Made by a program: the position numbers and the translations under genes. The notes under the pieces were generated by a model. It was not told the origin of the DNA. It saw only the letters and a program-made list of their open reading frames with translations, and searched no databases. Below are positions 34,815-43,386 of a stretch of 64,000 nucleotides of DNA, piece after piece. Position 1 is the first letter of the stretch; each line of letters opens with the position of its first letter. The DNA comes from Hoeflea sp. IMCC20628 (GTDB taxonomy: Bacteria > Pseudomonadota > Alphaproteobacteria > Rhizobiales > Rhizobiaceae): contig NZ_CP011479.1 in NCBI RefSeq assembly GCF_001011155.1, positions 2,808,501 through 2,872,500 on the forward strand, read 5' to 3'.

Positions 34815-36409
34815 CCGAACGTCTCGAATTCAAAGCGGCCCTCACGGTTGACGATACCGGTGAGATCACCGGCATGGCGTGGCCATTCGGTTCACCGGAT
34901 CGCGTCGGCGACGTTATCGAAAAAGGCGCCATTTCAATGCCTGCCAGCGTTCCGATGCTGTTCGCCCATGATCAAGGGCAAGTTATTGGCATCTGGGATC
35001 AGCTCACAGAAAACAGCGATGGCCTGACCGTCAAAGGCCGGTTGCTTGTCGAAGATGTTGAGCGAGCCCGTGAAGTGCGCGCCATGATCCGCAGCAAGGC
35101 AGTTACCGGCTTGTCTATCGGTTTCGTGACCAAAACCGCCAAGCCCCGCCAACACGGGCGCACGATTACCGCCCTCAACCTCCACGAAATCTCAGTTGTC
35201 GCGATCCCATGCCATCCGGGCGCGCAAATCACGTCGATCAAAGCCGCCGATGGCACGGCAACGCAAAAGGAAAATCATATGGAAAATGAACTCGAAAACA
35301 CCCAGGCACCAACCGCCGACCCGGTGATCGAAAAGAAGGACTTCGACGCCCTGAAGGCTCGCCTCGACAAGATGGAAGCCAAGGCCAATCGACCGGTTGC
35401 AGCTAACAACAACAACCCTGACGGCTCGAACGACAACATCGAACGCAAGGCGCTCGCAAGCTTTGTGCGCACCGGTTCCGATATTGAAGTGAAGGCGGCA
35501 GCGTCCGACTCCAATGTCGATGGTGGCTATTTCGTATTGCCAACTGTGGACCTGTCCATTCGCAGCCTCATGACTGACCTTTCACCGCTGCGCGGACTGG
35601 CTGAAGTTGTCACTATTTCGAGCGATACCTATGAGCGCTTCTATTCGCTCGGCAAGCGTGGTGCGCAACGAGTTTCCCAGCGTGACGATCGCCCGCAGGA
35701 CACGGCACGCCCGGAACTGATCAAGCACAGCTACGGCGTCGGCGAATATTATGCTGCACCAGCCGCAACCCGTCATTTGCTGGATGATGCCAGCGTCGAC
35801 ATAGCAGCATGGTTGCTCGACAACGCCGTTCATGATTTCGCAGAAACCGAAGGCGAGGATTTCCTTACCTACACCGGTATGGACGGCTTTCCGCGCGGCT
35901 TGCTCGACTATCCCACCGCAGCCACAAAGGACTTCACCCGCGAATGGGGAATGTTTCAGTTTGTCCCTGCAGGCCATGCTAGCGCACCGACCGACGACAA
36001 TCTGGCGAAAGCCTTAATCGCGCTCGTTAGCTCGCTTCGCCGCCCCTACAAGGGTAACGCCCGCTTCCTGATGAATTCGGCAACGGCGCTTCGCCTTCGT
36101 CAAATTCAGGACACCACCAAGCGCTTCCTTTGGGCACCGACAGGCAACCTGATTGAAGGCATTGATCATCCGTTGCTCGGCTTCCGCGTCGAGATTGACG
36201 ACAACATGCCCGACATTGGCGAAAACGCCTTCCCGGTCGCCTTCGGCGATTTCCGGCAGGGATACGTGATCGTTGACCGGCACGGCATCCGCGTCGAACG
36301 CGATTCTGTGACTGTGAAGGGCCGCATCCTATTCGACACCTACAAGCGTGTCGGCGGTGGTGCTGGCGACTTCAACGCCATCAAATTCCTGAAAATCGCA
36401 GCGGCATAA
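34811..36409 (+). CDS. HK97-type prohead protease fused to major capsid protein
   Basis: A 532-residue fusion. Residues 1-145 are an S78 prohead protease with His53 (MLFAHDQG), Ser102 (TGLSIGF) and Glu126 (LHEISVVAIPCHPGA). About 160-205 is a charged helical delta/scaffold segment with an Asn-rich linker. The remainder is the HK97 capsid fold, with SNVDGGYFVLPTVD and GFPRGLL...FLMNSATALRLRQ. An internal ATG at 35279 (Met157) has a perfectly placed AAGGA site, so a capsid-only product of 376 aa is likely made as well. Fused protease-capsid genes are known in a minority of phages. Confidence 0.92.
   Translation: MTERLEFKAALTVDDTGEITGMAWPFGSPDRVGDVIEKGAISMPASVPMLFAHDQGQVIGIWDQLTENSDGLTVKGRLLVEDVERAREVRAMIRSKAVTGLSIGFVTKTAKPRQHGRTITALNLHEISVVAIPCHPGAQITSIKAADGTATQKENHMENELENTQAPTADPVIEKKDFDALKARLDKMEAKANRPVAANNNNPDGSNDNIERKALASFVRTGSDIEVKAAASDSNVDGGYFVLPTVDLSIRSLMTDLSPLRGLAEVVTISSDTYERFYSLGKRGAQRVSQRDDRPQDTARPELIKHSYGVGEYYAAPAATRHLLDDASVDIAAWLLDNAVHDFAETEGEDFLTYTGMDGFPRGLLDYPTAATKDFTREWGMFQFVPAGHASAPTDDNLAKALIALVSSLRRPYKGNARFLMNSATALRLRQIQDTTKRFLWAPTGNLIEGIDHPLLGFRVEIDDNMPDIGENAFPVAFGDFRQGYVIVDRHGIRVERDSVTVKGRILFDTYKRVGGGAGDFNAIKFLKIAAA
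35267..35281 (+). promoter_or_regulatory. Internal ribosome binding site and start for capsid-only protein
   Basis: AAGGA at 35267-35271 is 7 nt before an in-frame ATG (35279-35281) at the junction of the protease and scaffold-capsid parts. It fits dual translation of one gene into a fusion and a capsid-only form. Confidence 0.55.
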
Positions 36410-36420
36410 GGAGACCCATC

Positions 36421-36807
36421 ATGCGCGATATTTATTCCGACTTCGGCATTGCCGCTACCATTGCTCCGGCAGTTCAAGCCGCCACGATCAAGGGAACGGC
36501 AGTCGATACCAAGGGCTTCGGCTCTGCCATGCTGGCCATCAATACCGGCGCGATCGTTGGCGATGGTCTTTACAGCGTGAAGCTTCAGGAAAGCGACACG
36601 ACCACAGACGGCGATTTTGCTGATGTTGCCAGCGCTGACCTTCTTGGTGAGCTTCCGGCAGCACTTGCCGCAGCCACGGCCTATAAGCAGGGCTATATCG
36701 GCAGCAAGCGCTACATTCGTGCCTTGATCACCAAGGCCAGCGGCACCAGCATCGCTGCTGGTGCGGTTGTGATGCTCGGCCATCCGAACATGGCTCCGGT
36801 TGCCTAA
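36421..36807 (+). CDS. Phage capsid-associated protein, possible decoration protein
   Basis: A 128-residue, Ala/Gly/Thr-rich beta-type protein (MRDIYSDFGIAATIAPA start, KQGYIGSKRYIRALI near 95-110, HPNMAPVA end). Proteins of this type are often found immediately after HK97 capsid genes. It starts 11 nt after the capsid stop with a GGAG site. A head decoration or stabilising role fits its place and size; I considered a major tail protein, but it is short and lacks any tail-tube pattern I know. Confidence 0.6.
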   Translation: MRDIYSDFGIAATIAPAVQAATIKGTAVDTKGFGSAMLAINTGAIVGDGLYSVKLQESDTTTDGDFADVASADLLGELPAALAAATAYKQGYIGSKRYIRALITKASGTSIAAGAVVMLGHPNMAPVA

Positions 36808-36809
36808 CC

Positions 36810-37439
36810 ATGACCTTGTCGCTCGCAAATGACGAACAGACGCTTACGCTCGGTGGAAACACCGTGCGCTTGCGTCCGTCATTGCGGGCGGCGGCTCGCC
36901 TTGAACGCCTTCACAACGGCCTCGCAGGTCTCAGCCGTAGCATTAGCGAATTCCACATCGGCACTATCCGGGACATCATCAAAGCAGCCGCGACCGACCA
37001 CGACCAGGCAAAGGCATTCATCGCCGCCTTCGACGCCATGCCATTGAACATCGTAGCAAGCACCGTGGCCGCGCCAATCATCGCCTTGATCACCGGTTGC
37101 GTTCCCGCTTCAAGTGACGATGACAAGCCATCCACAACCGGCAAGCCCGTGCCTTGGCAGACCGTCTACAAAGAGCTTTATCGCATTGCGACCGGTTGGC
37201 TCGGCTGGACACCGGAAACAGCCTGGAACGCCACACCGACCGAAATCAATGAAGCCTTCACCGGGCACGTTGCCAAGCTAAAAGCTATTCATGGCAGCAA
37301 TGACAACGAAACGAGCGCTCAACAGTCTCTTCCCTACTCTGCCGATCATCTCAAAGAGATAGACGCGCAAGGGTTTGATCCCGCGTTCGATCGAGACGGG
37401 TTAACTTCCGTTCGGAACCAGATCGCGAGGAAGCGCTAA
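36810..37439 (+). CDS. Tail assembly chaperone-like protein, long form
   Basis: A 209-residue protein. The first 70 residues (LGGNTVRLRPSLRAAARLERLHNG) resemble GTA-type chaperones. The segment around 130-155 (WLGWTPETAWNATPTEINEAFTGH) resembles the short Phage_TAC_6 chaperone, so it may be a natural fusion of the two. The last 45 residues look unstructured. It lies 2 nt after the previous stop and overlaps the next gene (TAATG). A second chaperone-like gene is at 34485-34814. Confidence 0.6.
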   Translation: MTLSLANDEQTLTLGGNTVRLRPSLRAAARLERLHNGLAGLSRSISEFHIGTIRDIIKAAATDHDQAKAFIAAFDAMPLNIVASTVAAPIIALITGCVPASSDDDKPSTTGKPVPWQTVYKELYRIATGWLGWTPETAWNATPTEINEAFTGHVAKLKAIHGSNDNETSAQQSLPYSADHLKEIDAQGFDPAFDRDGLTSVRNQIARKR

Positions 37440-37876
37440 TGTCACGCCCACCCCGTATCTGTTCTTGCGGCAATGTCGTGCCGCACGGGTTCACCTGCCA
37501 ATGCCAGCGCCAAATGACACGCGAGCGCAACGCCCGGCATGACACCAACCGGCCTTCAGCCCGCCAACGTGGCTATGATTCACATTGGGAGAAAGCCCGC
37601 GCGGATTATCTCATAGCGCACCCTCGCTGCCAGTTTTGCAGCGAAGTAGCCACAACTGTTGATCACATCATCGCTCATCGCGGCGATCGTGGCTTGTTCT
37701 GGAATTCCGCGAACTGGCAACCCCTTTGCAAACGTTGCCACAACAGCGTGAAGCAGCGGATCGAGCGTGAGGCGGGGGTAGTCTCTAACTTGCAAGCGTT
37801 TGAGGGGACCGGCGGGGGGAGCACCGCGCAAGAGACGTCCGAAATAACTTTTTCTGAAAAGGCCAAAACTTCATGA
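37439..37876 (+). CDS. HNH endonuclease
   Basis: A 145-residue HNH nuclease. Zinc-binding CQFC (about residue 63) and CKRC (about 99) frame the TVDHIIAHRGD core and the FWNSANWQPLCKRCHNSVK motif. An additional Cys cluster at the N-terminus (CSCGN...CQCQ) may bind a second zinc. In HK97-type phages an HNH protein beside the terminase is required for packaging cleavage at cos sites, which is its likely role here. It overlaps both neighbours, by 1 and 4 nt. Confidence 0.9.
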   Translation: MSRPPRICSCGNVVPHGFTCQCQRQMTRERNARHDTNRPSARQRGYDSHWEKARADYLIAHPRCQFCSEVATTVDHIIAHRGDRGLFWNSANWQPLCKRCHNSVKQRIEREAGVVSNLQAFEGTGGGSTAQETSEITFSEKAKTS

Positions 37877-38178
37877 GTGCCGTCACCCTTGCGCTCGCAA
37901 AAGCGCACATGAACATCGACGGCACTGCCGACGATGAACTGATCCAACTCTACATAGACGCGGCTGAAACCTTCGTCGGCAATTATATCGGCAAGCCCCT
38001 CGCCGACCTCGACCCTATGCCGGACGATTTGAAGCTCGCGGTGCTGAAGCTGGTCGCCTTCTACTACGAACAGCGGGAAGCCGTTGCCTTTGGCATAACC
38101 ATGCAGATTGCGCCCTACGGCGTAACCAGCATCGCCAACTCCTACCGGGAAAATTGGTTTGGTGAAGATGGCGAATAA
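37873..38178 (+). CDS. Phage head-tail connector (gp6-like)
   Basis: A 101-residue helical protein matching the gp6/Phage_gp6 connector: LALAKAHMNIDGTADDELIQLYIDAAETFVGNYIG, then a C-terminal helix LKLAVLKLVAFYYEQREA. These form the ring below the portal that closes the head. Coupled to HNH by ATGA overlap. Confidence 0.85.
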   Translation: MSAVTLALAKAHMNIDGTADDELIQLYIDAAETFVGNYIGKPLADLDPMPDDLKLAVLKLVAFYYEQREAVAFGITMQIAPYGVTSIANSYRENWFGEDGE

Positions 38179-38596
38179 CGACAACGGCCTCGCCGCAACG
38201 ATGGCGGCTTTTGAACGTGCTCGGACAACGCCACGGGCCACAATTTTACCGGCTCTCATCAAGTCCGGAGAAGAACTCGCACAAGCCCAAAGTGCTCTCG
38301 CTGAAACGTCGCGGGATTCGGGGGCATTGATCGACAGCATTGAAACTACACTGCCTGGCCAATCGACACCGCCCTACTCGCAGCCAGGTGGCTCGCGAGT
38401 AGCTGGAGAAACTGAAGTGCTCGTAACCGCTGGCAATGCAGCCGTTCGCTATGCGCATCTGGTTGAGTTCGGAACCGCGAACGCTGAAGCACAGCCATTC
38501 TTTTGGCCAGCCTTCCGGCTGCTACGGAAGCGTCTGCAAAACCGCATCAATCGCGCTGCAAAGAAAGCCGTGAAAGACGCTTGGGGCAAATCATGA
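38168..38596 (+). CDS. HK97 gp10-like head completion protein
   Basis: A 142-residue protein with the HK97-gp10_like pattern: a long first helix, then SGALIDSIETTLPG, VTAGNAAVRYAHLVEFGTANAEAQPFFWPAFR and a basic C-terminal helix. The YAHLVEFGT...PFFWPAFR block is diagnostic. The ATG at 38168 is preferred to TTG/GTG codons 3 and 2 codons upstream. It overlaps the connector gene by 11 nt and the next by 4 nt. Confidence 0.85.
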   Translation: MANNDNGLAATMAAFERARTTPRATILPALIKSGEELAQAQSALAETSRDSGALIDSIETTLPGQSTPPYSQPGGSRVAGETEVLVTAGNAAVRYAHLVEFGTANAEAQPFFWPAFRLLRKRLQNRINRAAKKAVKDAWGKS

Positions 38597-39012
38597 TTGA
38601 GCCAACATTAGCGCTTCAGAGCGCCATTCGTTCAGCGCTCACAGCCTCACCGGACGTGACAGCCCTTGTTCCCGCTGACCACATTCGCAGCGGTAGCACA
38701 CGCCCGGAGAAGCTGCCGACGATCATCATGAGCAATGGCCGAACCATGTTCCTTGGCAATGCGTCAGGCTCGCAATACATCGCGCGCGTTCTTTTGGACC
38801 TTCACATTTGGGCATTGGAGGATGGCGCGGACACAGCGCAAGCGATTGGCTTTGCCGTCTGCACGACGCTAAAGACAGCGCCCGACGCTGCCGATTTCAG
38901 CTTCGATGAATTCAGCCTGCCCGCCGTTCGTTGGATGCGCGACCCTGATCCTGACTTGTCCTACACTCACGGCGTTGTCGCCATCGAAGCAGTCATTCGG
39001 TGGACCGTATGA
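38593..39012 (+). CDS. DUF3168 tail terminator-like protein
   Basis: A 139-residue protein of the DUF3168 type: EPTLALQSAIRSALTASPDVTALV at the start, VLLDLHIWALEDGADTAQAIG in the middle, YTHGVVAIEAVIRW at the end. Homologues cap the head-proximal tail (gpU-like). The ATG at 38593 overlaps the stop of the gp10-like gene. In most phages the major tail protein gene follows directly; here it is a head-tail adaptor instead. Confidence 0.8.
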   Translation: MIEPTLALQSAIRSALTASPDVTALVPADHIRSGSTRPEKLPTIIMSNGRTMFLGNASGSQYIARVLLDLHIWALEDGADTAQAIGFAVCTTLKTAPDAADFSFDEFSLPAVRWMRDPDPDLSYTHGVVAIEAVIRWTV

Positions 39013-39326
39013 TGCGCGCTGGCAAGCTTGATCGCACAATCACAATCGAACGGCTTGCCGAAACGATTTCACAGACGGGCGCGGTTTCATCCGCCTGGAC
39101 AAATATCGCCACGGTTCGCGCTGAGATCGTGACACAATCAGCGACTGAATTCCTGAACGGGTTTGGCGAAGCTGAAGACGGCAGCATCGTTTTCCGTATC
39201 AGGCATCTTTCAAACATCTCGACCGCCGACCGCGTGATCTACGACGCGACAGCATACAACGTGAAAGAGATTTCCGAGATTGGACGGCGGCGCGGGCTCG
39301 AGCTTCGCACGGTGGCCACATCATGA
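39009..39326 (+). CDS. Phage head-tail adaptor (SPP1 gp16-like)
   Basis: A 105-residue small beta-barrel of the phage head-tail joining family. The signature is RAGKLDRTITIERLAET at the N-terminus, WTNIATVRAEIVTQSATEF in the middle and DRVIYDATAYNVKEISEIGRRRG at the end. ATG at 39009 overlaps the preceding stop; a second ATG follows. The usual order is adaptor then gp10 then DUF3168; here the adaptor comes last. Confidence 0.85.
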   Translation: MMRAGKLDRTITIERLAETISQTGAVSSAWTNIATVRAEIVTQSATEFLNGFGEAEDGSIVFRIRHLSNISTADRVIYDATAYNVKEISEIGRRRGLELRTVATS

Positions 39327-39727
39327 CGCGCGGCCTGAAACCTTCGACCATCACGCCTGGCACATCACCGGTAGTCCGTGTTCCGTCTGCACCGTCCTAT
39401 CTGTCCAAGGAAGCCAAAAGCGAATGGCGGCGTGTGGCACCGATCTTGGTTCGTGAGCGCAAGGTGCTCACAGTTGCGGACCTGGCTACCCTTGAAAACT
39501 TCGTGATCGCCAGCGGCACCATGCGCGAAATGCACACGCTGCTTCAGGCTGAAGGCTATGTTTTGCCGAACGGAAAGAGACACCCCGCTGTAGGCATCCT
39601 GACAGCTATGCAGCAACAACAACTCCGATGCGCAGGCGAGCTTGGCCTTACACCTACCGCCCGATCGCGCGCCGTTATGATCGGCACCGACGACGATGAT
39701 GACGACAACCCGCTCGCAGTGACATGA
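39323..39727 (+). CDS. Terminase small subunit (P27 family)
   Basis: A 134-residue P27-type small terminase, which recognises DNA for packaging. It shows VPSAPSYLSKEAKSEWRRVAPIL and a helical ADLATLENFVIASGTMREMHTLL segment. An acidic run (DDDDDDN) near the C-terminus is notable and might contact the large subunit. ATGA overlaps on both sides couple it to the adaptor and the large subunit. Confidence 0.88.
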   Translation: MTRGLKPSTITPGTSPVVRVPSAPSYLSKEAKSEWRRVAPILVRERKVLTVADLATLENFVIASGTMREMHTLLQAEGYVLPNGKRHPAVGILTAMQQQQLRCAGELGLTPTARSRAVMIGTDDDDDDNPLAVT

Positions 39728-41346
39728 TGGCGAGCACCTACCCCGAATGGATTTTCGACGGCAGCCCGATAGACGACCCCTTTGGCTATGGCGAGCGGGC
39801 CGTCCGTTTCCTTCGGCTACTCAAGCACCCGGCAAGCACCGCACCGAAATCAGCATTCCAACTGTTCGACTGGCAAGAACGCATTATCCGCCGAATTTAC
39901 GGGCCGCGCCATCCGGACGGCAGACGCATAGTCGAAACCGTGTTTTGGATGATCCCGCGTGGCAACCGAAAGACAAGCCTTGCCGCTGCGCTGGCGCTGC
40001 TTCACACCATCGGCCCGGAAAGAGTTCCTGCCGGGCAGGTAATCTTTGCTGCTTCCGACCGTGAGCAAGCCGGTCTTGGCTTCAAGGAAGCGGCCAATAT
40101 CGTCCGCATGGACAAGCGCCTGGTCGCGGCGACAAAGATTTATGACGCTCACAACTCGGCAAAGAAGATCGCCTTCAAAGCAGAAGGCGTCGAGCTTCAG
40201 GCAATTTCCAGTGATGGCGCGGCACAGCACGGCAAAACACCATCCTTCGTGCTGGTCGACGAGATACACGTATGGAAGGGCCGCGATCTTTGGGAAGCGC
40301 TGAAGTCCGGAATGGTAAAAACCAGCGGCACCCTCATGGTGATCGCCACGACTGCCGGGCGCGGCTCTGAGAATATCGGCTTTGATCAATACGATTACGC
40401 CCGCCGCGTGGCATCGGGGGAAATCGAGAACCCCGCCTATCTGCCCATTATCTTTGAAGCTGCCAACGACAACGATTGGCAGGATGAAGATGTATGGCAC
40501 CGCGTTAATCCCGGCTTGAAGTACGGCTTCCCTAACCTCAATGCACTTCGTACGGCAGCCAAGGAAGCCGAACACCGCCCGGCAGACCGTTACGCATTTA
40601 AGCAATTCAATCTCAATGTCTGGATGGCGCATTCCCGCGATCCGATTTTCGATATGGCTGTATTCGACAGCGGCAAAATGCCGATCGACCTTGCAGACCT
40701 AGAAGAACTGCCCTGCTTCATCGGAGTCGATATGTCGGTGAATGGCGATCTGACTGCCGTTGTCGCCGCATGGCGGCATGATGATGGCCGGATCACAGTT
40801 CATCCTTGGTTCTTCGTGCCAAGTGAAGGTCTAAAAGGACGGGCAGAACGCGATGGCGTTCCCTATGAGCAATGGCGTGATGAGGGTCTTATCAACGTGA
40901 TCGAAGGACCGGTGATCGAACCGACCGAAGTCGAAAAACACATTCGCGAACTTTGCGCCCGTTTCGATGTTCGGGAAATCGCATTCGATCCTCATCTTGC
41001 TCGCATGACCATGCAGCGCCTTCATGATGACGGCTTACCGGCAATCGAGATGCGACAAGGCCCGCTCACCATGGGTCCGGCCATCGGCACACTTGAGCGC
41101 GTGGTGAATGGCCGGGCGCTCCGCCACAATGGTCACCCGGTCCTTCGCCATCACTTTGACAGCGTCGTTGCGTCGCGAAACGACACCGGTCTGGTTCGGA
41201 TGCACAAAGCTAGAAAGACCGATCGGATCGACGGCGCGATTGCCGCAGTTATGGCGGTTTCCCGTGCCGCTGCAAATGACAATCGCCGCTCAATCCTCGA
41301 CATGGACCCCGACGAATTCAATCGGTTGGTCGCAGAAGCAGCATAG
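39724..41346 (+). CDS. Terminase large subunit
   Basis: A 540-residue packaging ATPase-nuclease of the Terminase_1 (HK97 TerL) type. The Walker A-like site is PRGNRKTS (78-85, Lys83), and Walker B is SFVLVDEIH with Asp179 and Glu180. The RNase H-like nuclease has IGVDMSVNGDL, EIAFDPH and KTDRIDGAIAAVMAV acidic residues. It appears full length. The tape measure gene follows directly, so packaging genes come after the connector genes in this element and not before the portal. Confidence 0.93.
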   Translation: MMASTYPEWIFDGSPIDDPFGYGERAVRFLRLLKHPASTAPKSAFQLFDWQERIIRRIYGPRHPDGRRIVETVFWMIPRGNRKTSLAAALALLHTIGPERVPAGQVIFAASDREQAGLGFKEAANIVRMDKRLVAATKIYDAHNSAKKIAFKAEGVELQAISSDGAAQHGKTPSFVLVDEIHVWKGRDLWEALKSGMVKTSGTLMVIATTAGRGSENIGFDQYDYARRVASGEIENPAYLPIIFEAANDNDWQDEDVWHRVNPGLKYGFPNLNALRTAAKEAEHRPADRYAFKQFNLNVWMAHSRDPIFDMAVFDSGKMPIDLADLEELPCFIGVDMSVNGDLTAVVAAWRHDDGRITVHPWFFVPSEGLKGRAERDGVPYEQWRDEGLINVIEGPVIEPTEVEKHIRELCARFDVREIAFDPHLARMTMQRLHDDGLPAIEMRQGPLTMGPAIGTLERVVNGRALRHNGHPVLRHHFDSVVASRNDTGLVRMHKARKTDRIDGAIAAVMAVSRAAANDNRRSILDMDPDEFNRLVAEAA

Positions 41347-41355
41347 GAAATTCAG

Positions 41356-43362
41356 ATGGAAGACACGCAACGCCTTGTGGTGAGCCTTGAAGCCCGCCTG
41401 ACCAAATATGAAAAAGACATGGCGCGCGCCGGGAAAGCCACGAACGACAATTTCCAAAAGATGGAGCGACGTTCTACCCGCTTCTCTCAGAATATGGTGA
41501 AGTCGACCGGCAGGGTAAACACCGCGCTGGCATCGACCGCCGCAAGAGTTGGATCGCTTTCCAAGCTTTCGGGATTCAACGTATTTACAGCCGGGGCAGT
41601 TGCAGCTCTCGCACCGGTGCTTTCCATATCCGCAGCCTTGATGAAGGCGCGAGATGCTGTCACCAGCTTTGACAAGATCGCCAAGAACGCAAAGGCAACC
41701 GGGCTTGATTCCGATTTCTATCAAGGCCTCATTCACGGCGCGGACCTTGCCGGAGTGGGTGTAGATGAACTCAATGCTGGTATGGTCGCTTTTATCCGCA
41801 ATAGCGGCCTTGCAGCGGTCGGCCAGGGCGAGCTTGCGGGCAAGTTGAAGGAACTGAACCCGGAATTGCTGAAGCAGCTTCAAAGCGCCAAGACGCAAGA
41901 GGAGCGGTTTCGCCTGGTCGCCGACGCAGTCAAAGCAGTCACCTCCGAAACACAAAAAGCGGCGATCGCATCGGCAGCATTCGGGCGCAACGGCGCGCGC
42001 ATGGTCGAACTTCTAAAGGACGGCGCGGACGGACTCGACGCAATGGCGACCGAAGCTCGCCGCCTGGGGCTTGTGATCGACCGCGATGTGCTCGCCAAAT
42101 CCGAAGCGATGAACGATCAATTGAGTATCGCCACGCGCATTATGGACGCTGAATTCAAGAAGGCGCTTGTAGACCTCGCACCGGTCCTCGTTTCGACAGC
42201 GCGCCTTGCCGCCGATGTTGCGGGCGCTATTCGCCAAATCGTTGACGCCATGAAGGGGCTTGAAACCAAATCGAAGGCCGGGCTTCTGGAAATGCTGGCC
42301 GAAAAGGAGGCCAATCTCAAAAAAGCCGAAACCTCATCTGTTGCCGGGTTCATCCTTAGCGGTGCGGATGGCGAGGGGTTGGACCGGTTGAAAGGCGAGA
42401 TCGCCGGGATCAAGGCCGAACTGAAAAGCCGGGCGATCGATGAACTGCGCGGCGGGCTCAATCGACAAACTGCCGAATTGCAGCGCAAACCGGATGATAT
42501 TCCCGATACCGGCAATGGCCGATCGACAAGCCGCAACAAAGCCGCTGAAGCCGCATTGCGTGAAGCCGCTGCCGTCACGGATCTGATCACCGACTTGCAG
42601 GCCGAACGCAACGAGATCGGCATGAGCGATGTCGAACGGGATAAAAGCCGGACGCTTCGCCGGGCCGGGACAGGCGCAACCGCAGAACAACGGCAAGAGA
42701 TCGGTCGATTGATCGAAGCCATAAACGTCGAGAAGGAAGCACAACAGCAAGCCGCCGACACGGCGGCTTTCTTCAAAGACAGCACCTATCAGGCATTCAC
42801 CGACCTGATCCCGACGATCGAGACGGGCAACGCGGCACTAGACGGCTTCATCAACCGGCTGATCGAAGCCGTGGCACAAGCTGCGCTTCTAGGCGAAGGA
42901 CCGCTCGCTGGCATGTTCGGTGGCACCGGTGCTGGTATCATCGGCGCGTTGTTCGGGTTTGCCGGTGGCGGCTATACCGGCGATGGCGATAAGAACCAAC
43001 CGGCAGGTATCGTCCACCGTGGCGAATTTGTCATGAGCAAACGGGCAACCAAGAACATCGGCATCGACCGTCTTACTGCGCTACATGGAAGTGCTTTGCG
43101 CGGCTTTGCGGACGGGGGATATGTCGGCACGGCACCGTCGATCCTGAAGCCGGACTTTCAGCCAGCGAACCAGAATGTTGCGCAGACAATTTCGATCAGT
43201 GCACCGATCACGATTGAAGGCTCCGCCGGCACACCCGATCAAAACGACGACCTGGCCAAGAAAATGCAGCGCGAACTTGAGGGCACCATGCGCGGCGTAG
43301 TGGCTGATGAGTTGCGCGTGCAGATGCGGCCTGGCAACATGCTGAACAACGGAAAGAGGTAA
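41356..43362 (+). CDS. Phage tail tape measure protein (short)
   Basis: A 668-residue tape measure-type protein. It has an N-terminal TMP signature (LVVSLEARLTKYEKDMARAGKA), a hydrophobic region near 75-100, long helical/coiled-coil stretches, and a C-terminal AGGGYTGDG...AGIVHRGEFVMSKRATKNIG motif found at the ends of many tape measure proteins. At about 0.15 nm per residue it would correspond to a tail near 100 nm. No tail-tube, distal tail or fibre genes follow, and the next gene is on the other strand. Confidence 0.85.
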   Translation: MEDTQRLVVSLEARLTKYEKDMARAGKATNDNFQKMERRSTRFSQNMVKSTGRVNTALASTAARVGSLSKLSGFNVFTAGAVAALAPVLSISAALMKARDAVTSFDKIAKNAKATGLDSDFYQGLIHGADLAGVGVDELNAGMVAFIRNSGLAAVGQGELAGKLKELNPELLKQLQSAKTQEERFRLVADAVKAVTSETQKAAIASAAFGRNGARMVELLKDGADGLDAMATEARRLGLVIDRDVLAKSEAMNDQLSIATRIMDAEFKKALVDLAPVLVSTARLAADVAGAIRQIVDAMKGLETKSKAGLLEMLAEKEANLKKAETSSVAGFILSGADGEGLDRLKGEIAGIKAELKSRAIDELRGGLNRQTAELQRKPDDIPDTGNGRSTSRNKAAEAALREAAAVTDLITDLQAERNEIGMSDVERDKSRTLRRAGTGATAEQRQEIGRLIEAINVEKEAQQQAADTAAFFKDSTYQAFTDLIPTIETGNAALDGFINRLIEAVAQAALLGEGPLAGMFGGTGAGIIGALFGFAGGGYTGDGDKNQPAGIVHRGEFVMSKRATKNIGIDRLTALHGSALRGFADGGYVGTAPSILKPDFQPANQNVAQTISISAPITIEGSAGTPDQNDDLAKKMQRELEGTMRGVVADELRVQMRPGNMLNNGKR

Positions 43363-43386
43363 TCAAATCCATCCGGATTCTATATT

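Noticed and set aside
34811-36409. Treating protease and capsid as two separate genes with a frameshift
   Set aside because: The frame is continuous with no stop or shift; it is a true fusion with an internal start.
36421-36807. Major tail protein
   Set aside because: Too short and without tail-tube features I know; its place directly after the capsid suits a capsid-associated protein better.
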